Assembly: GCA_028681035.1 (NCBI GenBank)
Contig: JAQUJJ010000147.1
Coordinates: 1 to 8,617 of the forward strand
DNA from: Candidatus Cloacimonadota bacterium
GTDB lineage: Bacteria > Cloacimonadota > Cloacimonadia > Cloacimonadales > Cloacimonadaceae
DNA length: 8,617 nt
Direction: 5' to 3'
Shown here: piece by piece, positions 8,097 through 8,617 of the stretch
Numbering within the stretch: the first letter of the stretch is position 1
Layout of the letters: each line of letters opens with the position of its first letter
Notes under the pieces: model-generated
Databases searched by the model: none
What the model saw: only the letters and a program-made list of their open reading frames with translations
Told to the model about the DNA's origin: nothing
Translations under genes and position numbers: made by a program

Positions 8097-8107
8097 GTTA
8101 TCTTGTC
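8092..8107. promoter_or_regulatory. Operator-like dyad GACAAG-TTAT-CTTGTC
   Basis: A perfect 6-bp inverted repeat with a 4-bp centre. It covers the -35 element of the proximal promoter candidate and lies downstream of the distal one, a position where a repressor dimer could act. A dyad of this size can occur by chance, and no regulator gene is visible in the window. Confidence 0.25.
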
Positions 8108-8124
8108 TCCAGTCGTCTGTGCAA

Positions 8125-8152
8125 ATTTTGGCAACATATAGTTAACTGTCAA
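8125..8152 (-). promoter_or_regulatory. Candidate sigma-70 promoter for the drm operon, distal
   Basis: The minus strand carries a perfect TTGACA (8147-8152) and, after 16 nt, CAAAAT (8125-8130, 4 of 6 to TATAAT). It would give a leader of roughly 300 nt before drmE that includes the small frames. It is the better of the two promoter candidates. A second TTGACAGT occurs at 8224-8231 in the same orientation. Confidence 0.3.
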
Positions 8153-8160
8153 GCCCTAAT

Positions 8161-8617
8161 ATAATTCACATTTTTTTGAGGGTTCTTAGCTATAGCCAAA
8201 ATGGTATGTTAAAAGCATCTGCCACTGTCAAACCACATGCTCATCTACTCGTTTTGATTGTGACATCTTGGTATTTTCATTGTTTTTTCTTCAGTCTTCT
8301 CATCCCGTGATTTGCAGAGGCCTTGCTGAATAGATGGGGTAGGATAGTCTGGGCAGAAGCAAGTACTGGACTAAAAGACTATTATTCTGCGGCTTGAGGC
8401 CGAAAGTTCCGGAATCGTTTGACCTTGGATAGATGGCAGAAAGCAAAACCATGCGCAGGACTGTTTTGACTTTCATTTTTGATCTGGTGGATAGGTTTCA
8501 GCTTTCCTGTTATCCTTCTATCATCCCAGCAGACTACCAGTTATTCACAATCCAAAAATGAGAGTTAAAACAGGGGAATCACGACGCTGCGAGGTCTGAT
8601 CCGATCAGCGTTGCTTT
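8161..8617. other. Right flank without a convincing gene
   Basis: These 457 bases contain only short open frames. The longest I found are a 58-residue frame on the minus strand (8300-8476, starting MKVKTVLRMVLLSAIY) and a 42-residue frame on the plus strand (8433-8561). Neither has a recognisable ribosome site, and they overlap each other. The rightmost 50 bases are richer in GC and contain nested short inverted repeats. I see no tRNA, no insertion-sequence ends and no intrinsic terminator. The stretch is probably a spacer or decayed DNA between the defence operon and the next gene. Confidence 0.45.

Noticed and set aside
8189..8196. Perfect 8-bp palindrome GCTATAGC
   Set aside because: It is too short to mean much alone, does not extend, and is not placed at a promoter element.
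8388..8430. tRNA-like stretch with a short CGGC/GCCG stem and a GGAATCGTTTGACC segment
   Set aside because: The bases do not form a T-arm with the invariant residues, and no acceptor stem closes around it.
8300..8476. 58-residue minus-strand frame with a signal-peptide-like start
   Set aside because: There is no ribosome site before its ATG, no recognisable family, and it overlaps another equally weak frame. Its hydrophobic start is short and probably fortuitous.
8433..8561. 42-residue plus-strand frame
   Set aside because: A stop codon sits directly before the ATG, there is no Shine-Dalgarno sequence and the peptide is unrecognisable.
1..8617. CRISPR array, insertion sequence, integrase or attachment site
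   Set aside because: No regularly spaced repeats, no transposase or recombinase frames and no long terminal repeats were seen.

Overview
The window is a bacterial defence locus. Three long genes lie head to tail on the minus strand and fill about 90% of it. They match the core of a DISARM (defence island system associated with restriction-modification) anti-phage system, apparently class 2: a DrmE-like protein (824 aa), a DrmA-type SF2 helicase (1189 aa) and a DrmB protein with a DUF1998-type C-terminus (542 aa). The helicase and DrmB calls rest on clear motifs. The DrmE call rests mostly on position and size. No marker gene places the host taxonomically. Strong Shine-Dalgarno sequences precede every gene start, which fits a bacterium using SD-led initiation and argues mildly against Bacteroidota. 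Base composition is low to middling, with drmE visibly AT-rich.

Layout from right to left, in the direction of transcription. Positions 8041-8617 carry no convincing gene, but hold candidate promoter boxes and a small dyad. Positions 7823-8040 hold short open frames, two with excellent Shine-Dalgarno sequences; the last ends in an ATGA overlap with the drmE start. The genes drmE (7826-5352), drmA (5362-1793) and drmB (1800-172) follow, each overlapping the next by 8-11 nt, so they almost certainly form one translationally coupled operon. Only 30 bp beyond drmB is the end of a convergent, GC-richer plus-strand gene of unknown function (1-141), which closes the operon on that side.

By analogy with characterised DISARM systems, DrmA and DrmB should form a DNA-binding helicase complex that acts on incoming phage DNA, with the DrmE-like protein as the class-specific partner. 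Neither of the other usual class 2 components, the phospholipase D-family DrmC and the cytosine methylase DrmMII, is encoded here. Because of the convergent gene they cannot follow drmB directly in the operon. The locus is therefore either a reduced three-gene DISARM (drmE-drmA-drmB) or has its methylase beyond the right edge or elsewhere in the genome. This, and the chain of small frames ahead of drmE, are the two points most worth following up.
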